The notes under the pieces are model-generated. The model ran no database searches. It saw only the letters and a list, made by a program, of their open reading frames with translations, and was not told the DNA's origin. Both the position numbers and the translations under genes were made by a program. From Platynereis dumerilii (taxonomy: Eukaryota > Annelida > Polychaeta > Phyllodocida > Nereididae): a stretch of DNA of 64,000 nucleotides. Position 1 is the first letter of the stretch, and each line of letters starts with the position of its first letter. Positions 45,420 to 57,698 of the stretch are shown here, in pieces. The stretch is taken from positions 1,364,001 through 1,428,000 of the forward strand of contig JAPTHN010000075.1 in the NCBI GenBank assembly GCA_026936325.1. The letters are read 5' to 3'.

Positions 45420-45620
45420 TGAACCTATAAAAGAAGAGAAGGAAGGAATGAAGGAAGGAAGAATGGAAGGAATGAATGAAGAAGGCAAGAAGGGAGATAT
45501 ATTTAGACAAATACAAATTGTTAGATAGATAGATAAATATATGGGCAGACAGGTAGATAGTCTATCTACAAGCAGCTGTTAAAGGGCTTGCACGTTAAGC
45601 GGGGGGGGGGGGGGAGAATA
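45420..45620. repeat. Simple repeats: GAAGGAAT-type, GATA and a poly-G run
   Basis: A GAAGGAATGAAGGAAGGAAG-type purine run (45430-45490), a short ATAGATAGATAA run (45522-45540) and a ~14 G run (45601-45614). Confidence 0.85.
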
Positions 45621-45825
45621 GCACTTTACATCCCTTATTTGTGAAGTTACCTGGTTTTACGTACTGAAAATACTTGTATTTTAGGTTAGAAGTATAACTT
45701 TTTTTTCCTGTTTTAGTTCCAGTTTAACAAAAGATAATAAAAAATTTCTTTTTTGGCCAGAGAGGCCCCATTTTAAAAGCATGTACCTCCCAAATGAAGC
45801 CTCCATTTGGGACTTCAGGGAGTTA

Positions 45826-46015
45826 TGGGAATTAAGGGAGTTAGCAGGAGTTAGTGTGAGTTAGCGGGACTTACTGGAGTTAGTGGGAGTTACAGGAGTT
45901 AGTGGGAGTTAGTGGGAGTTACAGGAGTTAGTGGGAGTTAGTGGGAGTTAGCGGGAGTTAGCAGGAGTTAGCAGGAGTTAGTGGGACATAGCGGGAGTTG
46001 CAGGACATCAAGGAG
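45826..46015. repeat. 10 bp minisatellite (GGGAGTTAGT)
   Basis: About 18 units of GGGAGTTAGY with AGGAGTTA variants. Confidence 0.95.
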
Positions 46016-46142
46016 TTCTGGGAGTTACATGCTTTAATGGGGCCTATATATCATACTTTACTTTCAATACTTTCAAAAAAATGTAATTCATGAAATGATA
46101 GACATAGAGATATTTTGGCACCAAATATATGCAGCTTCTTTA

Positions 46143-46425
46143 TAGGGGCTCAGTGGTGTAGTGGTTAGTATGCCGGACTGTTGCACCGGCGGCCCGAGTT
46201 CAACTCCCGACCGCTGCTGAGTTCCCGACTGACAGTTCAGTGCTGGGTGATTGCTTAATTGGGTACTGTTGCCAGCAATACTAGCCTGGTCTGGGTGTCG
46301 GGGAGGTAAATGACACATGCCGTGGACTCAACTGGAAAATAAGTTGTTCCATCCACTCCAGGTGGGGACTTTCGTTGGCTACCCACATTAAATAAGAACA
46401 CCTTTACCTTTACCTTTATCATTGC
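46143..46425 (+). mobile_element. tRNA-derived SINE (family 3), full length
   Basis: Head: GGGGCTCAGTGGTGTAGTGG with TTAGTATGCC (A-box), and CCGAGTTCAACTCCCGACC (B-box). The body includes CTGGTCTGGGTGTCGGGG and ATGCCGTGGACTCAACTGG, and the tail is (ACCTTT)n at 46400-46420. Its body differs from those of families 1 and 2. Confidence 0.8.
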
Positions 46426-46761
46426 TTTTTCTCTTCGACTAGCACGTATTTCTGTTTCATTGTGAGTAATTCCAGGTACCGCTAGGAAATATTTTCCTGT
46501 CACTTCTTTGACCCCTTTTAGCAACATGTCCCTATAAAATGTAAAATTTCCCTGTTTTTTACTCTAAATTGCCAAGTCAGATCCAAAGAACAATAGGACC
46601 CTTAACAAACTATATCAAATTGACCATTGTCAAACAAGCTATCAACTGATGCAATTTCCAAGAAATAAAGATAAATATTGAAAAACATATAGCTCTAGAA
46701 GCATACCGCAGGTGCAAGTACTAGTAAGTCATAAATATGAATGACATTTCTGAATTTTTAC

Positions 46762-47500
46762 CCTCGGCAATGTATACATTGCCGACGGGTATTGTAGTTA
46801 CTTTGGGAAAATTTGTCCGGCGGGCGGGCGGGCGGGCGGGCGGACGGGCGGGCGTCCGGATAACGGGCGTCCCACTTGTGTATTGGGAGTAATGCCAAAA
46901 CTATGGAAAGTATACTTTTTATTTTTGGGACATTATTATATCTTTTATCCTAGTTGTACCTATTAGAGGTTTAATCCACATGAGATTAATACTTTTCTCA
47001 CAATTATTGAAAAATGTGAAAAAATATTTTTTTGTGTATTGGGTGTCAAGCCAAAACTATGGCATGCATATTCATCATTTTTGGGTAAATATTGTATCTT
47101 TTATCCAGCTGAGCCTTTCATAGGTCTAATCCCCATGACATTAATACTTTTCTCACAATCATTGAAAAATGTGAAAAATTGTTTATTTTTTGTTTCTGTG
47201 ACAGAGCTAAAAAACTGCAGTACTTTTGACACTGAAATTGGCATATTGTATGTATTAAATACCCAAGATGTGTTTTTTGTGGGTCTAAATGCTCTGAGAA
47301 AGTTGAACGGACGACAATTTACCAAAAATATGAAAAAATACTATTATTTTAAACTTGTATAATTCAGTCAATTTTGAAGTTAAATCTATGAAATTTTCCA
47401 CTTAGGTGTCTAACTTATGCCTCTTTAAACATCTCTAATCAGTTGGAATGTTGGTCCTATGAATTTTTATAAAAACCCAAAAATTCGAAAAAATGCCAAT
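46762..47500 (+). mobile_element. Hairpin-ended repeat element with ~158 bp internal tandem units (copy 2)
   Basis: From the left: hairpin ACCCTCGGCAATGTA / TACATTGCCGACGGGT (one bulge), then TATTGTAGTTACTTTGG, AAAATTTGTCCGGCGG, a (CGGG)n-type GC-rich run (46816-46865), and about four diverging tandem units of 156-159 bp. The landmark GAAAAATGTGAAAAA lies near 47008 and 47167, with weaker versions at 47325 and 47482. It has the same order of parts as copy 1 (14745-15545), yet a different stem and different tandem sequence. Confidence 0.7.
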
Positions 47501-49093
47501 TTTCCAATAATTCTGCATGAAAAGCCAAATGGTAATGGGTAAGTTAGTTAACTTTAGGTCTTATTGTAGTTAGACACACTATTGACTAATATTCACAGCC
47601 ATTGCATGAGTTGTTGCAATTTTTTCCATTGAAATGTATGGTTGAAAAAAGGCAAAAAATCATTAAAATGTCTATTTACTCTCCATTTCCTTCTGATGTC
47701 ATACCAGTCGTTGACATTTTTTTTGTCAAAATAAACCTGACATGTTTCACATCATCATCATGCTGATTTTGAACAATATGAAAACTTTTATTGGCAGCAT
47801 AGGTCAATATTAACAAAATTAGATAAATATTAAGGATTTTCAGATAATCATATATCAGTAAATATTGGCCCTGGTCAATCAAATTTGCCACAATTATGTC
47901 TAAATTTGACTTTTTCTACCTCTCCTCATGAAATATTATATGACACTAAATCTTTTTAAAACTGCCAATTATTATAACTTTATGGTTAATATCTAAACTC
48001 AGTGATGTAAATTTTTAGAAGATGAATAAATGTCAGCCCCTTTTATTTAGTTGTTTGCATGAAAATTAATGTGATTGAATCAGACAGATTGGCTTTTGTT
48101 GAATGGAGCACTGGAGAAGTCTTGATTATGTAATGTTATGTCACAGGGTAATTGTCTTCCCTGCTAATCCTTTGACAAGAAATCTTAAACTCTCAATTGT
48201 AAAGTTCTTAATGGTTTAAAATCTAACATCAGTTATGTACATTTTAACATATAAAGTACTGTCAGCTTACTTTTATCTTGGTCTTTAATGAAAAACATAT
48301 AAGACAGACTGGCAATAAGACCGCTATGTATATATAGAGGGTTATCAAAGAAAATTACTTGGCATGCAAATCCAATTTCTGCAAATTTCAGTGTGTAATT
48401 TTACATTTCAAGACATTATTGGATAAATCTGTCTTTTAATTCATTTTAAAACTCACTCCAATTGTATTTTTAGCATTTTAAAGAAATATTGTTTAGGGGG
48501 TAAAAGTGTCATCATTGGAAGGGGTCCAGTTTTTTTGTGAATGGGCCTGGAGACAGTATGTCTGTGCTTCATTGTACCCCTCCCCTCCAGCCATTCATGT
48601 TATGTAACATTGTGTCACTAATCCTGTCCAGTGACCAAAGCTGGGAACAAAGGAGCACAAAAGCAGTGCACAGCACCCTCAACTTTTTAACAAATTTTCT
48701 TTTTTCTTAGAAATATGTCCAAACTGCATTGACACCAACTTAGTAGTCTTATATTGAACAAATAAAGAAATTTCCAATTTTAATAAAATATTTAGGCCAA
48801 CTAGAAGCTGAGATATGACTTTTTGTAGCCCATACAGGCTGTACACAGAGTTGGGACATCTTTCTCTTGTTTTGTTTTTCTTTACAGCTATTGTTATTCT
48901 CCAAAGTTTGACCAGCATTTAACCTTTGTATTAACTAGCAACTTGCTTAGTCTTAAAAGATATATATATACTGGCATAAACCTTGTTTTAGTGTTACTAT
49001 TTACAATGGTTTTGGTTGGAGACATCTTATCTATAATTTATGTTTTTAGACCCATATTCCATATTTGTAATTTATGATAAGAATAGCTAAGAC
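47501..49093. other. AT-rich spacer, no gene seen
   Basis: AT-rich sequence with only short, unconvincing frames. No repeat or RNA motif recognised. Confidence 0.4.
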
Positions 49094-49158
<65 letters not shown>

Positions 49159-49273
49159 GGATAGATAGATAGATAGATAGATAGATAGGTAGATTGATAG
49201 ATAGATAGATAGATAGATAGAAAGATAGAAAGATAGAAAGATAGAAGGATAGAGATAGATAGATAGATCGATC

Positions 49274-49312
<39 letters not shown>

Positions 49313-49313
49313 C

Positions 49314-49366
<53 letters not shown>

Positions 49367-49466
49367 GTAGATATAGATAGATAGATAGATAGACACATGT
49401 AGATAGATAGATATATATATAGATAGATAGATAGATTGATAGATGCATACATAGATGGATAGATTA
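49094..49466. repeat. Long GATA microsatellite
   Basis: About 370 bp of near-uniform GATA with scattered GAAA, GATC and GATT variants. The (YLSI)n-like frames on the minus strand are artefacts of this repeat. Confidence 0.98.
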
Positions 49467-50210
49467 TTAGAGTAATTTTAATCCTGTACAATTTCTAAAG
49501 CTTTACAATGATTCAAGATTCCTATACATGGATATATCACAAAATCCAATCATCAACTGGAATTATTCTATTTTCTCAATTTAATCTCTTTTTACAAAAA
49601 GCACAAAATCAGCCATAGGCCTACTTGCCTGAATCACATGATCCAGATTTCATTTTGACTAGAAGATATATCATTTCAAGTTCAATCTCTTGGTAACCAT
49701 TGACTTTCAGTGATGTTTCATTGGACCCCCCCCCCTCATCACAGTGGCACACTTCTGAGGTGTGTGAAGTATGCCACCCTCCATTCTTTTGTCAGGTTAC
49801 ATAATGGCATTGCATAAGGTGATTAAAAGATTGGGGTACAGCAGACAATAGCCAATTGATATGGGTGTTTAGCAGCTGAGGAGGGGGACTAAGGAAGCCC
49901 CTTTAACCCCTTTAAGGGGAATGTCTGCAAGGATAATGTAATTTAACTGAAATTGTTACAACATCCAACAATTTACATGGCTACATTCTAAAATGGATCC
50001 AGGATCAAGATGATGTAGAACTGAAGTCAATGACATAAGATTTACAGACAGAAATTTATTGAACTGATAGATATCTAATTTTTGTTCAAACAATAGCTAC
50101 CCTTATTGCAATTCAGTTTTATGCAGTTTAAATGAAATAGTAATTTTATCTTTTCTGCAGGAATTATGACAACATAATAGAAAAGACTATTGGATTGATC
50201 AAACAAAAAA

Positions 50211-50222
50211 ACTATCTATCTA

Positions 50223-50299
<77 letters not shown>
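50211..50299. repeat. TATC microsatellite
   Basis: About 85 bp of TATC units. Confidence 0.97.
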
Positions 50300-51440
50300 A
50301 ACAGTCCCCTACATGTCTGATCGTTTTCTGACTGTCTTTATCTCAGTTGTTGTCCATTTCTAGCTGTCTTTTTAATGGTCATTACCTGTCTATTGTGCAC
50401 TGCATTGCTTTATTTTCCTGTCTGTCACCACTGTATATTACAAAAAAAAAAAAATAAGTTTGATAAAAAACCAACTTTCTAAAATGGTAGTGGAAGAGGG
50501 GACGAATTACTGTGGGTAATCCATGCCGGATAATATTGTTCTTAATATTGTCACCGAAACCAGTCATCTTCTTGACTTCATTTTTTTTAAATTTTATTTC
50601 TCAAATTGCTCGTTCACAAAAAGGCACAGATTTTGCCACAGGCCACCAATAGGCATAGTGGAATACTTACCTGAATTTCATTATCCAGATTATACCAAAT
50701 TATACCACTTCAACAGTACAATGTAACGTCTTGCTAATTGCTAACCATTGATTTTCAGTTCATCTGATCTTGTGCCACACTTTTTGACTCCTTGCCCAAA
50801 TTTTAACTGTTTCCCCTCTTTTTCTGGGGGGGACCCATCCTGCAAGCTGATTGCATGTGGATTTTGAATTCCGCCAATACAAAATGGCAGACAGGAAACA
50901 TTTATATTATTTTGCTCACAGCTCTTGGCCATTCAATGAAAGTTTTTCAACGGGAATTTCATGTTCATGAGGATATTAGAGTACCCAGTGGGGTCCTGCC
51001 TCAATGTATCCCACTGTCTGGAGAATAGCCGCTGAGTAGCCGAGGGTATGCTGCCGCGCAGCCTATGTTTTAATAATCAATTACTCAATACATGCCAGGA
51101 AAACCAGTAGATATTCAGGAGGGGGCAACTTGTTATCTTCCCTGAATTTAGATTTTCAAATGTACCGCTCTGTAAGAATTGGCAGTCTTTGCCAAAAATG
51201 TACCGAAAATCGGAAGAAAGTGGCACCAAAACATACCAAAAATGTTATAAACAAAATATAAATTAGCTCATCCAGGGTAAGGCGGAGCACACTGACCTAG
51301 CCCCTTGGGGATAAAATGTCATGGCCCTAATTGTAACTGGAAAAAGTATTTTACACAAAATTCATTACTGTTATTCTTGGAAAACAAAGATTAGGTTGTA
51401 ACATACATGTAGCTACTTGGGTTTGGACTGATACCGGAAA
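50300..51440. other. Spacer, no gene seen
   Basis: AT-rich, with a CCCCC run near 50826 on the complementary strand. No recognisable product. Confidence 0.35.
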
Positions 51441-51645
51441 GATGGACGGATGGATATTTTTGGCTTTACGTCCTGTATTCATGCACTTGGTAGGCTAATT
51501 AGGACAGGAGGAGGACACGGCAATGAGGTGAAGGATGATTGTAACAGCCGTCCAACATAGGCCCAGGTGAACCGGCTGGATTCAAACCCTGGACCCAACG
51601 ATTGGCAGTCCAGCACGCTACCACTAGACCAACCCGCCCCCTGAT
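51441..51645 (-). mobile_element. tRNA-derived SINE (family 1), full length
   Basis: On the minus strand: GGGTTGGTCTAGTGGTAGCG (A-box), GGTCCAGGGTTTGAATCCAG (B-box), a body shared with 34228-34443 (CAATCATCCTTCACCTCATT, CCAAGTGCATGAATACAGGA), and a degenerate (ATCC)n tail at 51441-51456. It is the best-preserved copy of this family in the window. Confidence 0.85.
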
Positions 51646-52094
51646 ACCGGAAAGAAGACTGGTATCTTGCCATTGATCAGCGGAGCAATTTCAATGTGTC
51701 AAAGTAAAGCCTGTAAGTTTCCTGGGAGTATAGATACATTCAGGTGGGGAAATAGGCCTAAATATAAAACTAGAAAAGAAGACTGACATCTGGTACTGAG
51801 CAGCTGCGCAAATTTCAATGTGTCAAAGTAAAGCAAGTTTCCTGGTAAGTATAGATATATTCTATCATTCCATGCATTAAATACACGTCTTTCATAAATA
51901 TGAGTATTTGGGAAAGGGATAATATGTTAAGGGGGCCGGACTTCCGCCACCTTACCCTACACTGAATCCCTGATTATGTGTTTTTCTGCTGTGCGACATG
52001 TATAGAACAGCTTGAATCTTTAGGGGAAAAAGTGTCGGCCATATAAGTTACATGAGGTCACAATGTCATGGTTTGATGAAAAGAAGTTAAAGAA

Positions 52095-52470
52095 CTTGGA
52101 AGACAATCTTGAACTTCAAGTCACTGCACACACAATACACATGTTGACCTTGTGCACAGTCACCCCTGCCAACACAAAGTGGCTGGCCATACCAGACATG
52201 CTTTACTGCAATGTTAACTTTGTAAAGTCATAGTTTCCAGGCTACTCACCTTATTCATGCAATTATGACCTGTGAAAAGACAGGCTGCTCTCTCCCAGCA
52301 GCTTAGTGAACATAAACAAAGCAAATGGAGGCTGCCCAAGGTTAAGGCCAATGCTGTAACACAGGGTGGAGCCACTAGCTAGCACTGAGAACAATTACTG
52401 CCATCTCCTGTAAAAGCACTCAAACATGAGATGCTGGATGCTCACCCGGACTCCCTCAACCACCATTCAC
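52095..52470 (+). repeat. Dispersed segment, copy 2 of 17260-17640
   Basis: Nearly colinear with 17260-17640 apart from small indels. It is followed by ACTCCCTCAACCACCATTCACTC, equivalent to the sequence at 17818-17840 where the hAT-like element inserted; it thus shows an uninterrupted relative of that insertion site. Confidence 0.85.
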
Positions 52471-52539
52471 TCTAAAAGCTCAGATTTTACATGTATCTTT
52501 CCAATTCAAAACTTTCAGGGGAATCTCATGTTCATCCAG

Positions 52540-52995
52540 GGATGATACTGTATTTCATTTCTGGGGAGAATACTGTATTTCATTCTGGGGAGCACACTGT
52601 ATTTCATTTCTAGGGAGAATACTGCATTTCTCTCTGGGGAGCGTACTGTATTTCATTTCTGGGGGAGCATACTCTATTCCTTTTAGGGGGGCATACTGTA
52701 TTTCATTTCTAAATCATTGATCAGAAATTGGTAATATTGATTGGTTTTGAACTGGTTACATTGATAGGCAGCATACTGTATTTATACTATATTTAATTTC
52801 TGGAGAGCATACTGTATTTAATTTCTAGGGGCAAACTGTATTTCATTTCTGGGGAACACACTGTGTTTCTTTCTAGGGAGTATACTGTATTTCATTTCTA
52901 GGGAGCATACTGTATTTTATTTCTGGGGACATACTATATTTCATTTCTATTCTAGGGTGTACTGTATTTCACTTCTAGGGAGTACAAGTTAAATG
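52540..52995 (+). repeat. ~24 bp minisatellite (GGGAGCATACTGTATTTCA), block 1
   Basis: Around 16 imperfect units of TTTCTAGGGAGCATACTGTA and variants, ending in the leader AGTTAAATGTTGGGATCATT that precedes each Penelope-like fragment. Confidence 0.9.
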
Positions 52996-53029
52996 TTGGG
53001 ATCATTTTTGTTGTGCTGAGGCTCCCCAG

Positions 53030-53345
53030 TGTCGCCAAGCATTGCTCTGAATAGCCATCAGATTTCAAAAACATCCAGCGACTCTCGAAAAATTTTAGGC
53101 CGAACCTTCAGAAAACATGGCAATACTCCTTATCACAAGCCCATCAACACTCTGAATAACCATGCAAGACCGAATGATGAGAAAATCAGAGAGAAGAAAC
53201 CTGGGGCTATCCTCTTAATTAAGTATGGACCTTGTCAGGAAGAATATATATTGGTGAGACATAGATCTAGACCCTGAGAGAGAAGAATTGATGGCCACAA
53301 ACGCTTGACATCATCTGCTGTGCGAGAACACGTTGATAAAATTGG
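53030..53345 (+). pseudogene. Penelope-like retroelement fragment (GIY-YIG), copy 2
   Basis: Frame 53029-53277 reads GRTFRKHGNTPYHKPINTLN, then KKPGAILLIKYGPCQEEYI, aligning with the 22690-23200 copy. The continuation (DGHKRLTSSAVREHVDK) is in another frame. The copy breaks off near 53360, where the minisatellite resumes. Confidence 0.8.
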
Positions 53346-53770
53346 AGACTCAATCAACTTCGAGCATAGTGTATTTCATTTCTAGGGGAGCATACTGTAG
53401 GCTACATCACTTCTAGGGAGCATTCTGTGTTTCATTTCTAGGGAGCATACTGCATTTCATTTCCAGGGAGCATGCTGTATTTCATTCCTAGGGAGCATAC
53501 TGTATTTCATTACTAGGGAGCATTCTGTGTTTCATTTTGGGGACATACTGTGTATTTAGCGGTCTGCCAGCTCTCTTATGTTACCTAGATCAGTGGGCCA
53601 GTGTCTCCAGGCTAATACTGTATTTCATTTCCAGGGAGCATACTGTATTTCATTTCTAGGGAGCATACTGTATTTCATTTCTAGGGAACTTACTGTATTC
53701 AATTTCTAGGGAGCATGCTGTATTTAATTTCTAGGGAGCAATACTGCATTTCATTTTCTAGGGAGCCAAC
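53346..53770 (+). repeat. ~24 bp minisatellite (GGGAGCATACTGTATTTCA), block 2
   Basis: Units as in block 1, interrupted at 53555-53615 by unrelated sequence. It ends in the same AGTTAAATGTTGGGATCATT leader, so minisatellite plus Penelope fragment is itself tandemly duplicated. Confidence 0.9.
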
Positions 53771-53799
53771 AAGTTAAATGTTGGGATCATTTTTGTTGT

Positions 53800-54315
53800 G
53801 CTGAGGGCTCCCCAGTGTCGCCAAGCATTGCTCTGAATAGCCATCAGATTTCAAAACATCCAGCGACTCTCGAAAAATTTTAGGCCGAACCTTCAGAAAA
53901 CATGGCAATACTCCTTATCACAAGCCCATCAACACTCTGAATAACCATGTAAGACCAAAAGACGAGAAAATCAAAGCGAATAAATATAGGGCCTTATTCT
54001 TAATTAAGTGTGGAACTTTTCAGGAAGAATAAAGATATAGATCTAGACTCAAAGAAAGAAGAATTGACGGCCACAAACGCTTGACATCATCTGCTGTGCG
54101 AGAACATGTTGATAAAACTGGAGACTCAATCAACTGGGAGAACATATATTATTGGATCAAGAGAAACATCCATCAAAAAGAAAAATCAACGCTTCCCTTA
54201 ACAGAGACATTGGACATAAATATATTGGATCAAGAGCAACATCAATCAAACAGGAAAATATATTGGATCAAGAGCAACATGAATCAAATAGGAAAATATA
54301 CAAAGCCATCCGTCT
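53800..54315 (+). pseudogene. Penelope-like retroelement fragment (GIY-YIG), copy 3
   Basis: The same colinear blocks as copies 1 and 2 (from RTFRKHGNTPYHKPINTLN to SAVREHVDKTGDSINWEN), ending with repeated WIKSNMNQIGKY-type sequence and KAIRLKRP near 54310. Frames are interrupted. Confidence 0.8.
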
Positions 54316-56344
54316 GAAAAGACCAGTGGCGGCCAGGGGGGGCAAAGGGGGGGCTTGTTCGAATGTTCGAATGTTCGAAGCCCCCCATACCCCCCCCAAC
54401 TTTTGACCAAAAAATTATGTTCTCATACACAAAAGTAAAGTCTCTTTAAATTATTGTATCATAAAGAAAGCCACATATATCATGTATATACATTCCTCAA
54501 GAACGAAACTGTGGCAGATCCCGAACGATTGTCTGCAGGGGCCTGAGCATTTTTTGCTGGGACCGCGTCACGGCATATTTTCATCAAAATGCCATGTTTG
54601 TGAGATATCAGTGGTCGAGGAGGGCCCCTCTAGACCCCCCCCCCCCTCTGTATCCACCATTACAAACAAATGAATCGGATTATGTGGTACACTGTAAGGG
54701 TCATTCTGAAATTTTGGGACAATCTGCGTCACTCAGGTGCCATGACATAAGTTTGAATGCAATTAATATCTGTAGTGTCACTAAATGTCAGTTATTCATT
54801 TTTCTATACAGAACCACTTTACTTGAAATGAAAAGTCATTTATTAGACCTTTTTTGGTACATTTTTGTCCAGTCAACCACGCTAAATTGATGGTTTTTCC
54901 ATGTCACTGGGCCTGATATGACAAAATCAAGTGTCAATTGTTCTGCTAATACAGTATTTAAAAAATTTCTTTGCACGAATCAAGAGAATATACACTTGAA
55001 TTTATATCTAGTTCCCATTCAATTAGTTTTTTTTTTGGTCTTATTTCATTGATTCAATCGATATAACAGACATGTCAATTTTTTTGTCCACTCCGTTACT
55101 TGCCATACCTTGGTTCGTAGTTGTTTTTTATGAGCTATTTTCACTGAATATCATCAGACGCATGTGCGCCGCAGTACCACTGCCTTGCAGTCTGCATGAA
55201 ATATGTATTCAACTAGAATCGCAAGCGATAATAATAAGTCCAGCCAGCAAAACTCCCACCCCCCCCCAGTCATAAAGTATGAACGGTCCCTAATAACAGT
55301 TGAAAAAATGTGAATTTTATTCAAAAGTTAATTCTTTTACGTAGGCCTATTCGTGGACAAAATGAAAAGGCCTTAAATAAATATTGTGTAGTTTAACTAG
55401 AAAATGAATGTATTAATCTGCAGGGCAATATGAATATATAGGGGAACATGTTGCCAAATTTGAATTTCAGGATTTTTCCAAATCATTGACGAAGACCATG
55501 CTTCCTTTAACATTTCAGCCCACCTTTCTGTAAAGACAGTTATGTTATCTTGCAATTAATTGATATAGTCCAATTCTAAATTTGGTTGAACCTTGATATT
55601 CCATGATAAGGTTGACCTCAATGACAAATTACCAAGTTGAATCCTTATTTCTCATCTTGAATCTTATATTGGCGGAAACATGCAAATCCTTGGGCAGACT
55701 GGCCTGTGTGGCAAAGTGGCAATTGCCATGGGGCAATCTCCACATTAATTCTAGTTTTAAGCCTAAAATGTACGCTATCATGAGGCATTATCAGAAATAC
55801 CACGCAATTTCGTTCATAAAGATGCAACAAAATAACGTTTCTTGTGAAGAATATTCACAATTTTAAGGTACTGAAAGTTTGTTGATATCCGTGTAACATT
55901 TTGAAGGTGAACCTTAGCCATGTTCTGGGCACTTCACTATTAAATCTAACAGAACTTTGAAATGTTGATATTTCAAAGGTTCTTAAAAGTTAAAACGGAA
56001 TATAAAAGTTACATTAGACATTATTTGCTAATAAAATTATACGCAGGGTAGAAGTTTTGAAATAATGGGAAAATGAGTCAAATTTCCTAGAAGTTTGCCT
56101 TTTTTCTGAGCGTAAAATGCCAGAATTTCTGTAATAATCTTCGGAATTTTCAAAAGCTCACATTTACTGATACCCATGAATATATTTGATCACTTGTGAA
56201 TAAAAGAAAAATATTTCATTCATCCAAGGGTAGGATAAAGGCCCTAGAAAACAGTGTGACATGGATTTCCACAAAAGGGTGGCAGCTCTGTGTGCTTGCC
56301 CATATATATATATTGATCACACATTTATCTTGATGATATCTGTC
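54316..56344. other. Spacer with G-run/C-run foldback, no gene seen
   Basis: At 54323-54400, CAGTGGCGGCCAGGGGGGG is followed by a C-rich mirror, resembling hAT-type ends, but no partner end or TSD is found. The remainder is AT-rich with no recognised frame. Confidence 0.35.
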
Positions 56345-56348
56345 CAGT

Positions 56349-56417
56349 ATCTATATATCTATATCTATCCATCTATCTATCTATATCTATATCTATCTAT
56401 CTATCTATCTATATATC

Positions 56418-56468
<51 letters not shown>
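56349..56468. repeat. TATC microsatellite
   Basis: About 120 bp of TATC with ATATC variants. Confidence 0.97.
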
Positions 56469-56747
56469 AATAATAGTAATAATAACTAGTACACTTGTAA
56501 TTGTGCACAATTACAAAGATAAATTCCCCCCTTCCCTTCCTCTCCCCTGCCCCCTTACATTAGACCCAGAAGCCGTTTATTTTCGGAAAACAGATGGCTT
56601 AACCATTCTTTGAATGGCTAAGCCGGCTAGCCGTTTTTGATAATGGCTGCTTGCGACTCACAGTTGATGTGGCTTGAAATGGCTTAAAGCGGCTAAGTCA
56701 TCGTAAGATACGTAATTCAGTACTACAAGGCATCGTTACTGCACCTA

Positions 56748-57085
56748 CACTGTAAAAAGTTTACCGTGGTTTTCACGGTATTATACCGGCAGCAGAGTTG
56801 CCAGGATCATACCGTAAAATCACGGTACGGGAAAAGCCTACCGTGAAATAAAAAAACAGCATTATACCGTAATTTCACGGTACCAGTGCTGTTAGGTTTT
56901 ACGGAAGTGTACCGCAGTTTTCACAGTAAAGTTACATTTTTGGCCATGCATTACGGTATGGTTGGCCCTTTTTTCCACGGAAAACTGGACTAAATTTTAG
57001 GGTAAAGTTATGTTTTTGTGCATGAACTACGGCAAAGTTGCCAGGTATTTTACGGTAATCTGAACATATTTTTACGGTAATGAAC
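56748..57085. mobile_element. Non-autonomous element rich in TACCGT/ACGGTA words
   Basis: Begins CACTGTAAAAAGTTTACCGT. Over 340 bp it contains more than a dozen ACGGTA or TACCGT words in both orientations (for example TTTACGGTAAT and CCGTAAAATCACGGTA). This is typical of subterminal repeats in hAT-like non-autonomous elements starting CACTGTAAAA. The right end is degraded, so no TIR pair or TSD is proved. Confidence 0.5.
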
Positions 57086-57695
57086 TGCTATATTTTCAGC
57101 ATAGAAATGATAAGAAAATAAATTTAAACTTCATGAAATCAATTAGGCCTACTCTCAATCACAGGGTGGGCATACCCTATACATTTCTTGATTCAGACTA
57201 CAACCATGGCCACAACTCCCAATGTTCTTTGTATAGTCAATGTCCTTCCTGCCCGAATTTTTCAAATCTTCACTAAGTTAATTTACTGCTGGCAGTCTGC
57301 ACTCTGTGATAGTTCACCGAAATATCACAAAAGCAAAAAAGCAATAGTCACTGCAATCTAAAGTTTTAACTTTAAAAGATTGGGTTTTTTTTTCACAAGG
57401 CTTCGTCTGCAACAACTTCAATGTGCTTCTGAAATGCTTCATGCAATTTTACTTTTTGGCTGTTTTTATTAAATAGGCTACCACATGACAGGCATAAAAT
57501 AGAAAGAAAATTATGTTTCTGACTATTGAAATTCATTCACTCAACTCAGTACTGACAGTAACTAGTATGGCTGATATTGATTCACAATTACGCATTAGGC
57601 AAGATATTGAATTTTCTGAATATGCTCATGTTACACCCCATCCTCTTATTTTTCCATGTCTGATAATGTAATATAATATTAACATGACACCGCAA
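57086..57695. other. AT-rich spacer, no gene seen
   Basis: No convincing frame or repeat. Confidence 0.35.
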
Positions 57696-57698
57696 TAA

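Noticed and set aside
49038-49491. Tyr-Leu-Ser-Ile repeat proteins on the minus strand
   Set aside because: Pure translation of a GATA microsatellite, open in three frames.
54323-54660. A second hAT-like element starting CAGTGGCGGCCAGG
   Set aside because: Only one end is convincing; the supposed right end (CTGTATCCACCATT) matches poorly and no 8 bp duplication was found.
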